Of a DNA stretch of 37,500 nucleotides, positions 16,978 to 25,805 are shown piece by piece (position 1 is the first letter of the stretch; every line of letters starts with the position of its first letter). Origin of the DNA: Paenibacillus ihumii (GTDB lineage Bacteria > Bacillota > Bacilli > Paenibacillales > Paenibacillaceae); the NCBI RefSeq assembly GCF_001403875.1, contig NZ_LN884296.1, positions 33,866-71,365 of the forward strand, given 5' to 3'. The position numbers and the translations under genes are program-made. The notes below the pieces were generated by a model. The model searched no databases. It had not been told where the DNA came from and saw nothing but the letters and a program-made list of their open reading frames with translations.

Positions 16978-17517
16978 TTGCACAACGACATTAAGGAAAT
17001 TTTGATTACCCGGGAACAGATTCAGAATAAAGTTGAGGAGCTGGGACGGCGTCTTAGTGAAGAGTACGCTGGGCGCAACCCGCTCGTCATTTGCATTTTG
17101 AAGGGCGCTTTTATCTTTATGGCGGATCTCGTCAAGGAGATTACTGTGCCGCTTGAAATTGATTTCATGGCCGTGTCCAGTTACGGGACGGCGACGAAAT
17201 CGTCCGGCGAAGTGAAGATTATCAAGGATCTTGACAGCTCTGTGGAGGGACGCGACGTCTTGATCGTTGAGGACATTATCGATAGCGGGCTAACCCTAAG
17301 CTATCTGGTGGATGTTCTGGAGCGCCGCAAGGTGAATTCCGTAAAGATCGTCACCCTTTTCGATAAACCGGCAGGGCGTACGGTAGATCTGGAAGCCGAT
17401 ATGTCGGGATTCGTGCTTCCTGACGAATTCGTGGTTGGCTATGGGCTGGATTATGCGGAGAGATACCGCAACCTCCCTTACATCGGAGTGTTGAAGCCAG
17501 AAGTTTACAAGAGCTAA
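16978..17517 (+). CDS. hpt: Hypoxanthine phosphoribosyltransferase
   Basis: A 179-residue purine salvage enzyme converting hypoxanthine (and guanine) with PRPP to IMP (GMP). The PRPP-binding signature [14 protein letters not shown] is at ~94-107, with the family motifs [23 protein letters not shown] and [18 protein letters not shown]. Translation starts at a TTG (16978), chosen because a strong AGGAGG (16962-16967) sits upstream and no in-frame ATG occurs nearby. The gene lies between tilS and ftsH. In B. subtilis TilS and HprT regulate ftsH transcription through a direct interaction, so the order may matter here too. Confidence 0.96.
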   Translation: MHNDIKEILITREQIQNKVEELGRRLSEEYAGRNPLVICILKGAFIFMADLVKEITVPLEIDFMAVSSYGTATKSSGEVKIIKDLDSSVEGRDVLIVEDIIDSGLTLSYLVDVLERRKVNSVKIVTLFDKPAGRTVDLEADMSGFVLPDEFVVGYGLDYAERYRNLPYIGVLKPEVYKS

Positions 17518-17560
17518 TAGCCTGTAGCTGGCCTTTGGCCGAACATCGCCTGCGACTTTT

Positions 17561-17590
17561 TTGATAATGAGTAAGGGACTATGGTAAAAT
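17561..17590 (+). promoter_or_regulatory. Candidate sigma-A promoter of ftsH
   Basis: TTGATA (17561-17566), 18 bases, TAAAAT (17585-17590), starting 31 bases before the ftsH start. It lies in the 103-base gap after hpt. Confidence 0.55.
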
Positions 17591-17620
17591 AACTTAAGTT
17601 GTTTTGAGAGGAGGCAGGGG

Positions 17621-19762
17621 ATGAATCGGTTCATCCGGAATTCTGGTTTTTATTTAATACTTTTCTTAGTCGTGGTGGGCATCGTCCAAATCCTTACCGG
17701 CACAAATGAAACGGCCGACACCCCTAGATACGATCAATTGCGTCAGCAATTGAAAGCCGATAATGTCAGTGAAATGACAGGGAAATTTGACGGTTACGCT
17801 TACTTGGTAACCGGTAAATATAAGCAAGCCGTCGGAGAGAGCAAGACGACGAATTTCACGACCTATATTCCTTACGACCAGAACGTGTTGAAGGAAATCG
17901 TAGATCTGAGTGAACAGAATGGCTTCCAGCTGAACTGGAAGAAGATGCAGGAGCAGAGCATTTGGCTGACATTCCTGACATCGCTGTTACCGCTTGCGCT
18001 TATGTTTATTCTGTTCTTCTTCCTGTTCAACCAGGCTCAGGGTGGTGGCGGCAAGGTAATGAACTTCGGCAAGAGCCGGGCCCGCTTGTATAATGAGGAG
18101 AAGAAGAAGGTTACATTTGAGGATGTAGCCGGAGCAGACGAAGAGAAGCAGGAGCTTGTCGAGGTGGTTGAGTTCCTGAAGGATCCGCGCAAGTTCTCCG
18201 CCGTTGGGGCGCGCATTCCGAAGGGCGTATTGCTCGTAGGTCCTCCCGGAACCGGTAAGACGCTGCTGGCTCGTGCGGTAGCGGGTGAAGCCGGCGTGCC
18301 GTTCTTCAGTATTTCCGGTTCCGACTTCGTGGAAATGTTCGTCGGTGTCGGTGCTTCCCGGGTACGGGATTTGTTCGAGAATGCCAAGAAGTCAGCTTCT
18401 TGTATTATTTTCATTGATGAGATCGATGCCGTCGGCCGTCAGCGCGGCGCTGGCCTCGGCGGAGGTCATGACGAGCGGGAGCAGACGCTCAACCAGTTGC
18501 TTGTTGAGATGGATGGATTCGGAGCGAATGAAGGCATTATCATTATTGCCGCAACGAACCGCCCTGATATTCTTGATCCGGCGCTGCTGCGTCCGGGACG
18601 TTTTGACCGTCAAATTACGGTGGATCGTCCGGATGTCAAAGGCCGCGAGGCAGTGCTTAAGGTGCATGCCCGCAACAAGCCGCTGACAAACGACGTCCGT
18701 CTCGATATTATCGCGAAGCGCACGACAGGCTTTACGGGCGCTGATCTGGAGAACCTCTTGAATGAGGCGGCACTTCTAGCTGCGCGCCGCAACCGCAAGG
18801 ATATTTCGATGAGAGAGGTTGATGAGGCCATCGACCGCGTTATCGTAGGTACGGAGAAGCGCAGCCGCGTAATCAGCGATCGCGAGAAGCGGATCGTTGC
18901 ATACCACGAAGCAGGTCATACAATTGTTGGCTACTTCCTGGAGCATGCGGATATGGTTCATAAGGTAACCATTATTCCGCGCGGCCGTGCGGGCGGATAT
19001 GTCATTATGCTTCCGAAGGAAGACCGGATGCTTGTTACGAAGCAGGAGCTGCTCGACAAGGTTACGGGACTTCTTGGCGGCCGCGTCGCCGAAGAGCTGT
19101 TCATCGGTGAAATCGGCACCGGGGCGTATAGTGACTTCCAGCAAGCGACCAGCATCGTGCGCAGCATGATCGTGGAATACGGAATGAGCGAGAAGCTCGG
19201 ACCGATGCAATTTGGCACTTCGCAAGGCCAGGTGTTCCTGGGCCGTGATATCGGCCACGAACAGAACTATAGTGATCAAATCGCTTACGAAATCGATCAG
19301 GAAATGCAGCGCTTCATTACGGAAATGTATGAGCGTTGTAAGCAGCTTCTGACCGAGCACTCCAAGGAAGTGCACCTTATCGCGCAGACCTTGCTTGAGA
19401 AGGAGACGCTGGAGCTGGAGCAGATCAAGCAACTGATCGAGCATGGCAGATTGCTAGAGCCTGGTGAGGGTGGCGAAGGCGGCGGATCAACGGAGTCTGG
19501 CGAGCCAATCGTCGATAATATCGGCGATGTACGCGTGCGTATTCAAGGCAAGCCGGAGGATGGATCTCCAAGCGCTTCAGGCATCCCGACGGGCGATATT
19601 CCTAATGACGTGCCGAACGGATCAGCGAATGACGCCTCGAACGATCCGATCGTAAATACGCCTGACGGAACGGTAAATGATCTCCCGGGCGGCAGCCGTC
19701 CTGACGGAGACAACCCGGATAAAGGTACTGGCAATAACGGAAACAACAATCCGACGGTATAG
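17621..19762 (+). CDS. ftsH: ATP-dependent zinc metalloprotease FtsH
   Basis: A 713-residue membrane-bound AAA+ protease that degrades misfolded and regulatory membrane and cytosolic proteins. Two membrane helices (~10-28 and ~110-137) flank an extracytoplasmic domain. The AAA module has Walker A GPPGTGKT (~207-214), Walker [12 protein letters not shown] and the second region of homology with [18 protein letters not shown]. The Zn site HEAGH is at ~429-433. The protease core ends near residue 625. Beyond it is an unusual ~85-residue tail rich in Gly, Asn, Asp, Pro and Ser with no charge pattern typical of a fold, about 70 residues more than standard FtsH. GAGGAGG precedes the ATG. Confidence 0.97.
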   Translation: MNRFIRNSGFYLILFLVVVGIVQILTGTNETADTPRYDQLRQQLKADNVSEMTGKFDGYAYLVTGKYKQAVGESKTTNFTTYIPYDQNVLKEIVDLSEQNGFQLNWKKMQEQSIWLTFLTSLLPLALMFILFFFLFNQAQGGGGKVMNFGKSRARLYNEEKKKVTFEDVAGADEEKQELVEVVEFLKDPRKFSAVGARIPKGVLLVGPPGTGKTLLARAVAGEAGVPFFSISGSDFVEMFVGVGASRVRDLFENAKKSASCIIFIDEIDAVGRQRGAGLGGGHDEREQTLNQLLVEMDGFGANEGIIIIAATNRPDILDPALLRPGRFDRQITVDRPDVKGREAVLKVHARNKPLTNDVRLDIIAKRTTGFTGADLENLLNEAALLAARRNRKDISMREVDEAIDRVIVGTEKRSRVISDREKRIVAYHEAGHTIVGYFLEHADMVHKVTIIPRGRAGGYVIMLPKEDRMLVTKQELLDKVTGLLGGRVAEELFIGEIGTGAYSDFQQATSIVRSMIVEYGMSEKLGPMQFGTSQGQVFLGRDIGHEQNYSDQIAYEIDQEMQRFITEMYERCKQLLTEHSKEVHLIAQTLLEKETLELEQIKQLIEHGRLLEPGEGGEGGGSTESGEPIVDNIGDVRVRIQGKPEDGSPSASGIPTGDIPNDVPNGSANDASNDPIVNTPDGTVNDLPGGSRPDGDNPDKGTGNNGNNNPTV

Positions 19763-19782
19763 TCGGTCAAATGCACAGAAAT

Positions 19783-19812
19783 CGGGGCAACCGTTAGATT
19801 TGAACTGCCCCG
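19783..19812 (+). other. Hairpin downstream of ftsH without T-tract
   Basis: CGGGGCA (19783-19789) and TGCCCCG (19806-19812) are perfect inverted repeats, 21 bases after the stop. No T-tract follows, so this is more likely a stabilising 3' structure than a terminator. Confidence 0.5.
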
Positions 19813-19843
19813 TCCATTTGACAGTGCAAAAAATAAAAGTCAG

Positions 19844-19890
19844 TTAGACGGCCTTGGTCCTGAATTACATTGGACTGAGGCCGTTTAGCT
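19844..19890 (+). terminator. Probable terminator of the ftsH unit
   Basis: Two 17-base arms (19844-19860 and 19872-19888) pair at 13 positions plus G-T wobbles around an 11-base loop. The downstream sequence is only moderately T-rich, so it is a weak or bidirectional terminator. Confidence 0.6.
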
Positions 19891-19897
19891 TTGCCTT

Positions 19898-20037
19898 AAT
19901 CGTTCGTATTGTAAACGTGCATGTAATCATTTGCATGTAATCGTTTATATCAATAGTGCATATAACGTCATATTGAAAAAATGTAAATAATCGTCGTATG
20001 CAAAAGTGCAAATAATCGTGCGTATTGCAAAAGTGAT
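19898..20037. repeat. Degenerate 25-bp tandem repeat
   Basis: Units beginning TAATCGT or TAACGTC start at 19898, 19938, 19963, 19988 and 20013, a strict 25-base period for the last four. The first full copy is 27 long, and a 13-base half copy lies at 19925. The unit reads roughly TAATCGTNCGTATTGCAAAA then GTGCA. Confidence 0.75.
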
Positions 20038-20127
20038 ATAGTCATCCATATCCTTCTTGAGTTCCTCGTAGCTGCGGTAGGTATGCGAACAATACAGCTC
20101 GCACTTCAAGGTTTCGTAGAAGGACTG
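20030..20127 (-). pseudogene. Remnant of an IS3-family transposase (orfB C-terminal part)
   Basis: The reverse strand from 20127 to 20030 reads QSFYETLKCELYCSHTYRSY followed by EELKKDMDDYITF. This is the pattern of the DDE transposase of IS3/IS150-type elements just before the final catalytic region (SFxxxLKxE, then a Y/F-rich stretch, then IxxYIxFYN). Only about 33 codons remain and the frame then runs into the 25-bp repeats, so the element is decayed. No terminal inverted repeats or target duplications could be placed. Confidence 0.6.
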
Positions 20128-20135
20128 AATTTATT

Positions 20136-20465
20136 TAATCTTCATAAGGTTTCATAAGTCGTTGCACTCGCTTAAGGTTAGGGGTCTTACATTTGTTGAT
20201 ACATTTATGTAGGCGTTTTTCTTATATAATGGCGAGAGAATGCGAACCCAAGGTTCCGACTTGTCCAGTGCAGGGAGCGAAGGCGGTCGGAGCACAGCAT
20301 TCCAATCTGCCGTTAAGGTTGTTTTTGTCGAGTCGTCATTGTGAACAAGATGCATGGATATTGGAATACCCCTTAAGCTCTTATTCTTGTCGCTGAAACC
20401 TATTCAAGCAAGTTATGCTGGGGTAAGGTCTGTTTTCTCCCCGTGCGGACGAACCTACCATCTGT
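20136..20465. other. Unassigned non-coding stretch
   Basis: Nothing recognised. It contains an A/T-rich region with TATAAT (20225-20230) lacking a well-spaced -35, and a possible hairpin between GGTTCCGAC (around 20252) and GTCGGAGC (around 20287). It could be further IS debris. Confidence 0.4.
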
Positions 20466-20660
20466 TATTTGATTCTAACGAATCTCCTTAACGTTATTTG
20501 TGCATATTGGCTATGATTATAACTCTAACGAATTTCAGCCACTCTACTCACGTTTTAATTTTCCTACTGGAGCAGTAAAACGTGAAATAACGTTACCTGG
20601 CTTCGTTATATTTGTACAGGGGTTACTTTTAAACAAATAGTGATAGTGAGATTCGTTATA
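20466..20660. repeat. Palindromic MITE-like element with repeated TAACG/CGTTA boxes
   Basis: Several inverted pairs fill ~185 bases. TAACGAATCTC (20476-20486) pairs with GAGATTCGTTA (20648-20658). TAACGTTATT (20489-20498) pairs with AATAACGTTA (20586-20595). TAACGAA (20526-20532) pairs with TTCGTTA (20602-20608). A perfect 9-bp inner stem is CACGTTTTA (20549-20557) with TAAAACGTG (20576-20584). Not all can form at once. Confidence 0.65.
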
Positions 20661-20665
20661 AAAGG

Positions 20666-20880
20666 TTTCAGTCGCATGTCTCGTTACGAGTCTCAGTTAG
20701 GTATTTCAGTCACATGACATTGCCACGGTCTCAGTTAGGACATCTCAGTCACATGACATTGCCACGGTCTCAGTTAGGACATCTCAGTCACATGACATTG
20801 CCACAGTCTCAGTTAGGCATCTCAGTTACATGGCATTGTTACAAATCCCAGCTACAGGTATTACACGTCACGGTCGTAGG
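20666..20880. repeat. 39-bp direct tandem repeat
   Basis: The core TCTCAGTTAGG recurs at 20691, 20729, 20768 and 20807 with spacing 38, 39 and 39. Each is followed by a CAGTCACATGACATTGCCAC-like block, and degenerate units lie on both sides. Two adjacent copies are nearly identical. As 39 is a multiple of three, one forward frame reads a 13-residue repeat (MTLPRSQLGHLSH), but there is no ribosome site and no flanking coding sequence. Confidence 0.85.
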
Positions 20881-21029
20881 GTGCCTGCAGGTATTAGTGT
20901 CGTAGTTGGTTTGTTTGCGACCAACGGCAAATGTTTTCCTGTATTTTTATGGTCTACCGCTGTTTCTAATTATTGCTGCGGTTTTCTGGGACTCGCATCG
21001 TTTTCTGTTGTCTGCTATTGTTTCTCATG

Positions 21030-21135
21030 TTTGTTATCATGCTATCGTTTGCTATCGTACTATGGTTTGCTATCGTTGCTACCGTGCTAGCGCTTGCTAT
21101 CGTTCGCTACCGTGCTAGCGCTTGCTGCTAGCTAG
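21030..21135. repeat. GCTATCGTT / GCTAGCGCT low-complexity repeat
   Basis: GCTATCGTT occurs at 21041, 21069 and 21096, with a variant at 21051. A 21-base block is repeated exactly at 21078-21098 and 21106-21126 (offset 28) and contains the palindrome AGCGCT and GCTAGC. It ends in GCTGCTAGCTAG. Confidence 0.8.
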
Positions 21136-21253
21136 ATGGCGGGGGAGCTTTTTAACCGGGATAGGTTATTGTCAGCCGGAATTAGCCTGACCGGAATTAC
21201 CCTGAAAATCCGTTATTTATGTTTAAATTTGATGTTTTCTAGATTCAGATCGA

Positions 21254-21282
21254 TTGACAGGGATACCTGCCTTGTGTAAATT
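21254..21282 (+). promoter_or_regulatory. Candidate sigma-A promoter of the nad operon
   Basis: A consensus TTGACA (21254-21259), exactly 17 bases, and TAAATT (21277-21282). It is the best-placed promoter for nadA and predicts a leader of about 220 bases. Confidence 0.6.
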
Positions 21283-21301
21283 AGTTGTTGAACAACGTAT
21301 T

Positions 21302-21403
21302 GTGACAACGAAGTGAAACATCGGTTTTTTTACAGCTAAGAACGTACCGAATTTCACATCCTTGGCAGACGCGTGACAGGTAACGTGAAATTTTATACGT
21401 TCT
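21302..21403 (+). promoter_or_regulatory. Possible operator/leader structure of the nad operon
   Basis: A 19-base arm (21339-21357) pairs at 16 of 19 positions with 21385-21403, making a long stem-loop followed by CCTTTTATTT. The 3' part of the first arm (CCGAATTTCAC) can instead pair with GTGAAACATCGG at 21313-21324. A bipartite word GTGACA-N5/6-GTGAAA also occurs twice (21302-21318 and 21373-21390). This could be a two-state leader or twin operators for an NAD-type repressor such as NiaR; neither is proved. Confidence 0.4.
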
Positions 21404-21510
21404 CCTTTTATTTGTCAGGCAGCTGTAAGGAACATGGAATGATAACTCAGGAGTACAATCCCGCTGCATAGAGAGAAAAGGCGGATGAATGATTAAGGGG
21501 GAGGATCATC

Positions 21511-22449
21511 GTGGAAGCTCTGGCATTAGAGCGGAAGGCGGAAATGAACCGCGAACTGCGGGAGAGACTGTTTCAACTGAAGAAGGAACGCAACGCAATT
21601 ATTTTGGCGCATTATTATCAGCGCGATGAAATTCAGGAGGTTGCCGATTTCCGGGGCGACTCTTTTTTGCTGGCCCAAAAGGCCGCTTCGACGGATGCGG
21701 ATACAATCGTGTTCTGCGGTGTGCATTTCATGGGAGAGAGCGCCAAGATTCTGGCACCGAACAAGACGGTGCTGATTCCCGATGAGCGGGCGGGCTGTCC
21801 GATGGCTGACATGGTCAACGTGGATGGATTACGCAAATTAAAGGCCCAGCATCCGAATGCCAAGGTCGTGACCTATATCAATTCTTCTGCAGAGATCAAG
21901 GCCGAAACGGATATCTGCTGTACGTCTTCCAATGCGGTTAAGGTCATCAATTCGATCGACGCCGATGAGATCATTTGGGTGCCGGATAAGAACTTGGGGC
22001 ACTATGTACAGCAGCATACCGACAAGAAGATGATTATTTGGGAAGGCTACTGCAACACGCATGATATGTTAACTGTAAAAGACGTAGTGGAGATGAGAGC
22101 GAAGCATCCTAACGCAGAATTCGTGGTTCATCCAGAGTGCCGCCCTGAAGTAGTTGCTATGGGCGACTTCGTCGGCAGTACGACGGCGATTCTGGAATAC
22201 TGTAAAAATTCCAGCAGCAAGGAATTCATAGTGGGGACCGAAGACGGCACGGGGTATCAGCTACGGAAGGACAGCCCGGATAAGACGTTTCACTTTGCGA
22301 CGAAGTTTCTGGTATGCCCGAATATGAAAGTCAACAACTTGAAAAAACTGGTCAAATGCTTGGAGACGATGCAGCCGCAGATTTACGTGCCGCCTGCCGT
22401 AGCAGATAAAGCCAGAACTTCCCTAGAGCGCATGTTACAAGTCAAGTAG
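21511..22449 (+). CDS. nadA: Quinolinate synthase NadA
   Basis: A 312-residue enzyme condensing iminoaspartate with dihydroxyacetone phosphate to quinolinate. The motif AIILAHYYQRDEIQEVAD opens the fold. The three [4Fe-4S] cysteines lie in AGCPMADM, EGYCNTHDM and LVCPNMKVNNL, at the spacing of the short NadA type. Other family features are CGVHFMGESAKIL, CCTSSNA and HPECRPEV. Translation starts at GTG 21511, preceded by GGGGGAGGA. A small hairpin (AGTAGC/GCTACT, 22445-22460) lies at the stop before nadB. The order nadA-nadB-nadC differs from the nadB-nadA-nadC order of B. subtilis. Confidence 0.97.
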   Translation: MEALALERKAEMNRELRERLFQLKKERNAIILAHYYQRDEIQEVADFRGDSFLLAQKAASTDADTIVFCGVHFMGESAKILAPNKTVLIPDERAGCPMADMVNVDGLRKLKAQHPNAKVVTYINSSAEIKAETDICCTSSNAVKVINSIDADEIIWVPDKNLGHYVQQHTDKKMIIWEGYCNTHDMLTVKDVVEMRAKHPNAEFVVHPECRPEVVAMGDFVGSTTAILEYCKNSSSKEFIVGTEDGTGYQLRKDSPDKTFHFATKFLVCPNMKVNNLKKLVKCLETMQPQIYVPPAVADKARTSLERMLQVK

Positions 22450-22488
22450 CATGCGCTACTCTCTTGTTCAAGATAGGTGACCTGTGTA

Positions 22489-24105
22489 ATGATACCACGA
22501 TATTTGGTTGATTTTGATTTGAGTGAATTGCCTGTCGTAGATACGGACGTCATTGTTATCGGGTCAGGCATCGCCGGGCTGTTTACCGCTATTAAAGCAA
22601 GTGAACGGCATCGCGTTATTGTGATCACCAAGAAATCGCTGCTGGATAGCAATACGCGCTACGCACAAGGCGGCATTGCAGCTGTCATTTCAGACGAGGA
22701 TTCTCCGGATTATCATAGACAGGATACGCTGATGGCTGGAGCGGGGCTATGTTCCTCGGCATCGGTGGATATTCTAGTGAATGAAGGGCCAGCCGGAGTG
22801 AAGGAGCTAATCACGCTCGGCACAGCCTTTGATATAGAGAATGGCGAGCTGGCTCTGACACGGGAGGGGGCTCATAGCCATCGCCGCGTTCTGCATGCCA
22901 ATGGTGACGCGACAGGGTATGAGATTGTCCGCGCGCTGTCAGAGCAAGCCTTCAGCCATCCTCAAATCGAGATTTGGAACGAGCATTTTGTTATTGATTT
23001 AGTAACGGAGGAAAATGAATGCATCGGTGCGCTCGTTCAGCGTCCGGATGGCCAGCGCGTGTTCCTTCGGGGGCTGGCTACTATTCTGTGCTCGGGCGGG
23101 GCCGGGCAGCTGTACCGTTATACGACGAATCCGGATGTGGCTACGGGGGACGGGGTAGCCATGTCTTACCGGGCTGGAGCTGTGCTTCGGGATCTGGAAT
23201 TCATACAGTTCCATCCGACCTCGCTATGTTATCCGGGGGCGCCGCGCTTCTTGATATCCGAGGCTGTCCGCGGGGAGGGCGCCGTGCTGCGGAACATCAA
23301 GGGGGAACGCTTCATGGAGAAGTACCATGAGCTGCTTGAGCTTGCCCCTCGCGACATCGTGGCGCGGGCCATCGTCAACGAGATGGAGAAGACGAAGTCG
23401 AGCTTCGTCTATCTCGATATTACGCACGAGGCGCCGGAGACCATCAAGCACCGGTTCCCGACAATCTATGAGACCTGTATCGGGTATGGCCTTGATATGA
23501 CGAGTGACTGGATTCCCGTTGCTCCGGCTGCGCATTATATGATGGGGGGAGTCCGTACCGGGCTTCACGGCGAGACGAGCGTGTACCGCTTATTTGCCTG
23601 TGGTGAGGTATCATCGACAGGGGTTCACGGGGCGAACCGGCTGGCGAGCAATTCGCTTTCGGAGGCCATCGTATTCGGACGGCGCATAGTGGAGCGGATC
23701 GGGCAGCTGCCCCCGCGGACGAGAACGGGCGAAGGAACCCGCTGTCAGGAGGAGCGGCAGGATGCTGTCATGCAGCCGATCGTGGAGCGGCGCTTGAAGC
23801 TGCAGAAGGTGATGGTGCGTCAAGTGGGATTGCGCCGCAGCGCGGAGGGCCTGAATAAAGGACTGGAGGAGCTGCGCCGTCAACTGCCGATATTCCAGGC
23901 AGCTTTGCATACCCGGGAGCAGTGGGAGTATGCTAATATGCTTACATGCGCCCTTTTGCTGACGGAATCTGCGCTAGCCCGAACGGAGAGCCGCGGGGGT
24001 CATTTTCGCGAGGACTACCCGCAGCGGGATGATGCCGGTTGGCGCAAGCATATTTTGCAGCAGCGGGAAAAAGGAATGTTGGAGGAAATGAGCGATGATG
24101 TTTAA
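22489..24105 (+). CDS. nadB: L-aspartate oxidase NadB
   Basis: A 538-residue flavoprotein of the succinate dehydrogenase/fumarate reductase family, oxidising L-aspartate to iminoaspartate for NadA. The N-terminal FAD motif is DVIVIGSGIAGLFTAIKAS, followed by TRYAQGGIAAVIS, REGAHSHRRVLHANGDATG, EFIQFHPTSLCYPG and the C-terminal FAD contact GEVSSTGVHGANRLASNSLS. The ATG at 22489 has AGGTGA 8 bases upstream; a GTG four codons earlier is in frame but less well placed. It begins 39 bases after nadA and overlaps nadC by 11 bases. Confidence 0.97.
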   Translation: MIPRYLVDFDLSELPVVDTDVIVIGSGIAGLFTAIKASERHRVIVITKKSLLDSNTRYAQGGIAAVISDEDSPDYHRQDTLMAGAGLCSSASVDILVNEGPAGVKELITLGTAFDIENGELALTREGAHSHRRVLHANGDATGYEIVRALSEQAFSHPQIEIWNEHFVIDLVTEENECIGALVQRPDGQRVFLRGLATILCSGGAGQLYRYTTNPDVATGDGVAMSYRAGAVLRDLEFIQFHPTSLCYPGAPRFLISEAVRGEGAVLRNIKGERFMEKYHELLELAPRDIVARAIVNEMEKTKSSFVYLDITHEAPETIKHRFPTIYETCIGYGLDMTSDWIPVAPAAHYMMGGVRTGLHGETSVYRLFACGEVSSTGVHGANRLASNSLSEAIVFGRRIVERIGQLPPRTRTGEGTRCQEERQDAVMQPIVERRLKLQKVMVRQVGLRRSAEGLNKGLEELRRQLPIFQAALHTREQWEYANMLTCALLLTESALARTESRGGHFREDYPQRDDAGWRKHILQQREKGMLEEMSDDV

Positions 24106-24961
24106 CGGATATAACGAAGGCCTGGTGGACTCCATCCGCCAATGGCTCAGGGAGGACGTCGGCTCAGGCGATATTACGGCAGCTGTCACGGTGCCGGCTG
24201 GACATCAGTCGAAGGGCATTATCCATGCCAAGGAGGACGGAATTGCGGCAGGCATGCCGGTGGCTGCCCTTGTTTTTGAGACGGTAGATTCCTCGCTTTC
24301 GTTTAAGGCCTTGGCGAAGGATGGCGATGAAGTAAGCAAAGGCACCGTCTTAGCCGAGGTAAAGGGCAGCACGCATAGCATTCTTACCGGGGAACGGCTT
24401 GCGTTGAATTTGCTGCAGCGTCTATCGGGCATAGCGACGCGGACACGGAAATATGTCGATGCGCTGCAAGGGCTACCTGTGCGGCTCGTGGATACGCGGA
24501 AAACTACGCCGGGCCACCGAATGCTAGAGAAGTACGCGGTTCGGGTAGGCGGAGGCTCCAATCATCGCTTTGGGTTGTATGATGCGGTCATGATCAAGGA
24601 TAATCATATTAAAGGGGCTGGCGGAATTGTCCCGGCGGTACAGCGGGCTCGTGCAGCCATTCCTCATACAATGACCATTGAAGTCGAGACGGAGAATTTG
24701 GAGCAGGTGGATGAGGCCTTGTCGGCCGGAGCCGATATTATTATGCTGGATAATATGGCGCCGGAGCTGATGAAGGAAGCGGTGCGCCGAATTAAAGCGA
24801 GAGCTCCCCATGTTACTGTAGAGGCATCAGGGAATGTATCGCTGCAGACGATTCACGGGATCGCCGAGTGCGGTGTGGATGTCATTTCCGTCGGCAGGCT
24901 GACGTATTCTTTCGACAGTCTGGACATCAGTCTGGATCTGAACGAGAAGAAAGAGGGGTAA
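24095..24961 (+). CDS. nadC: Nicotinate-nucleotide pyrophosphorylase (carboxylating) NadC
   Basis: A 288-residue quinolinate phosphoribosyltransferase making nicotinate mononucleotide from quinolinate and PRPP. Family features are [70 protein letters not shown] and [15 protein letters not shown], with the C-terminal [11 protein letters not shown]. It starts inside the end of nadB with GGAGGA 8 bases upstream, so translation is coupled. It completes the de novo NAD pathway encoded by this operon. Confidence 0.97.
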   Translation: MMFNGYNEGLVDSIRQWLREDVGSGDITAAVTVPAGHQSKGIIHAKEDGIAAGMPVAALVFETVDSSLSFKALAKDGDEVSKGTVLAEVKGSTHSILTGERLALNLLQRLSGIATRTRKYVDALQGLPVRLVDTRKTTPGHRMLEKYAVRVGGGSNHRFGLYDAVMIKDNHIKGAGGIVPAVQRARAAIPHTMTIEVETENLEQVDEALSAGADIIMLDNMAPELMKEAVRRIKARAPHVTVEASGNVSLQTIHGIAECGVDVISVGRLTYSFDSLDISLDLNEKKEG

Positions 24962-24968
24962 AGACCGC

Positions 24969-25733
24969 ATGTTCGTTGTGGTAGATGTAGGCAACTCGAA
25001 TATCGTGCTGGGTATCTACAAGGGCCGAGAGCTGCTTCACTATTTCAGACTCAGCACGAATCGGCAGTCCACGGCCGATGAATACGGGGTAAAGATCAAC
25101 AATTTGCTTCAAATGTCCAAGATCGCTGTAGGCGATATTGAGGGGGTCATCATTTCCTCGGTTGTCCCTCCATTGATGCATGTGCTTGAAGAGCTATGCG
25201 AGAAATATATGCGCAAAAAACCGCTTATCGTCGGACCTGGCATCAAGACGGGACTCAATCTGCGGTACGAGAATCCGCGGGAGGTCGGCGCGGACCGCAT
25301 CGTGAATGCTGTCGCCGCGGTAGAGCAGTATGGTGGCCCGCTCATTGTCGTCGACTTCGGCACGGCCACGACGTTTGATTGCATCGATGCGGCAGGGAAC
25401 TATTTAGGCGGGGCCATCGTACCGGGCATCGGCATTTCTACGGAGGCGCTGTATCAGCGCGCTTCCAAGCTCCCGCGGATCGAGCTGGAGAAGCCGAAGA
25501 AGGTGATCGGGCGCAATACGGTCCATGCGATGCAATCGGGCATCATTTTTGGTTATGCGGGGCAAGTGGATGGCATCGTGAGCCGGATTCGCCAGGAAAT
25601 GAATGCCGATCCCAAGGTGATCGCGACCGGTGGACTGGCGGAGCTTATCGCCAGCGAGGCGGAATCAATCCAGGAAGTGAACCAGCTTCTTACATTGGAA
25701 GGACTGCGTATCATATACGAACGGAATCAGTAA
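24969..25733 (+). CDS. coaX: Type III pantothenate kinase CoaX
   Basis: A 254-residue kinase of the acetate/sugar kinase (ASKHA) fold that makes 4'-phosphopantothenate, the first step of CoA synthesis. The N terminus [17 protein letters not shown] carries the phosphate-1 motif. The middle has [16 protein letters not shown] and [14 protein letters not shown], and [12 protein letters not shown] is conserved. It begins only 8 bases after nadC. The association with nadC and hslO matches other Bacillales. Confidence 0.96.
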   Translation: MFVVVDVGNSNIVLGIYKGRELLHYFRLSTNRQSTADEYGVKINNLLQMSKIAVGDIEGVIISSVVPPLMHVLEELCEKYMRKKPLIVGPGIKTGLNLRYENPREVGADRIVNAVAAVEQYGGPLIVVDFGTATTFDCIDAAGNYLGGAIVPGIGISTEALYQRASKLPRIELEKPKKVIGRNTVHAMQSGIIFGYAGQVDGIVSRIRQEMNADPKVIATGGLAELIASEAESIQEVNQLLTLEGLRIIYERNQ

Positions 25734-25805
25734 AGGTCTGGCGGTGCATACATGGGATTCGCCGTGCGGACAATCACTACATCAAGAAGAGGAGGCTTCA
25801 TATCT

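Larger units (their letters stand above)
19763..21510. other. 1.75-kb gene-free repeat island between ftsH and nadA
   Basis: No credible gene is present. In order it holds the ftsH 3' hairpins, a 25-bp degenerate tandem repeat, an IS3-type transposase remnant, an unassigned stretch (20136-20465), nested inverted repeats, a 39-bp tandem repeat, a GCTATCGTT-type low-complexity stretch and the nadA promoter/leader. Short open frames inside it encode repeats or Cys/Leu/Tyr-rich nonsense and have no convincing ribosome-binding sites. Base composition is clearly lower in GC than the flanks, consistent with decayed mobile DNA. Confidence 0.75.

Noticed and set aside
20666..20880. CRISPR array
   Set aside because: The units are contiguous with no unique spacers, and no cas genes are nearby.
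20714..20905. An open frame encoding a 13-residue repeat (MTLPRSQLGHLSH)
   Set aside because: It arises only because the DNA repeat period (39) is divisible by three; no ribosome-binding site, no promoter and no similarity outside the repeat.
20830..21118. Two overlapping Cys/Leu/Tyr-rich open frames
   Set aside because: Translation of the GCTATCGTT-type low-complexity DNA; no Shine-Dalgarno and no family resemblance.
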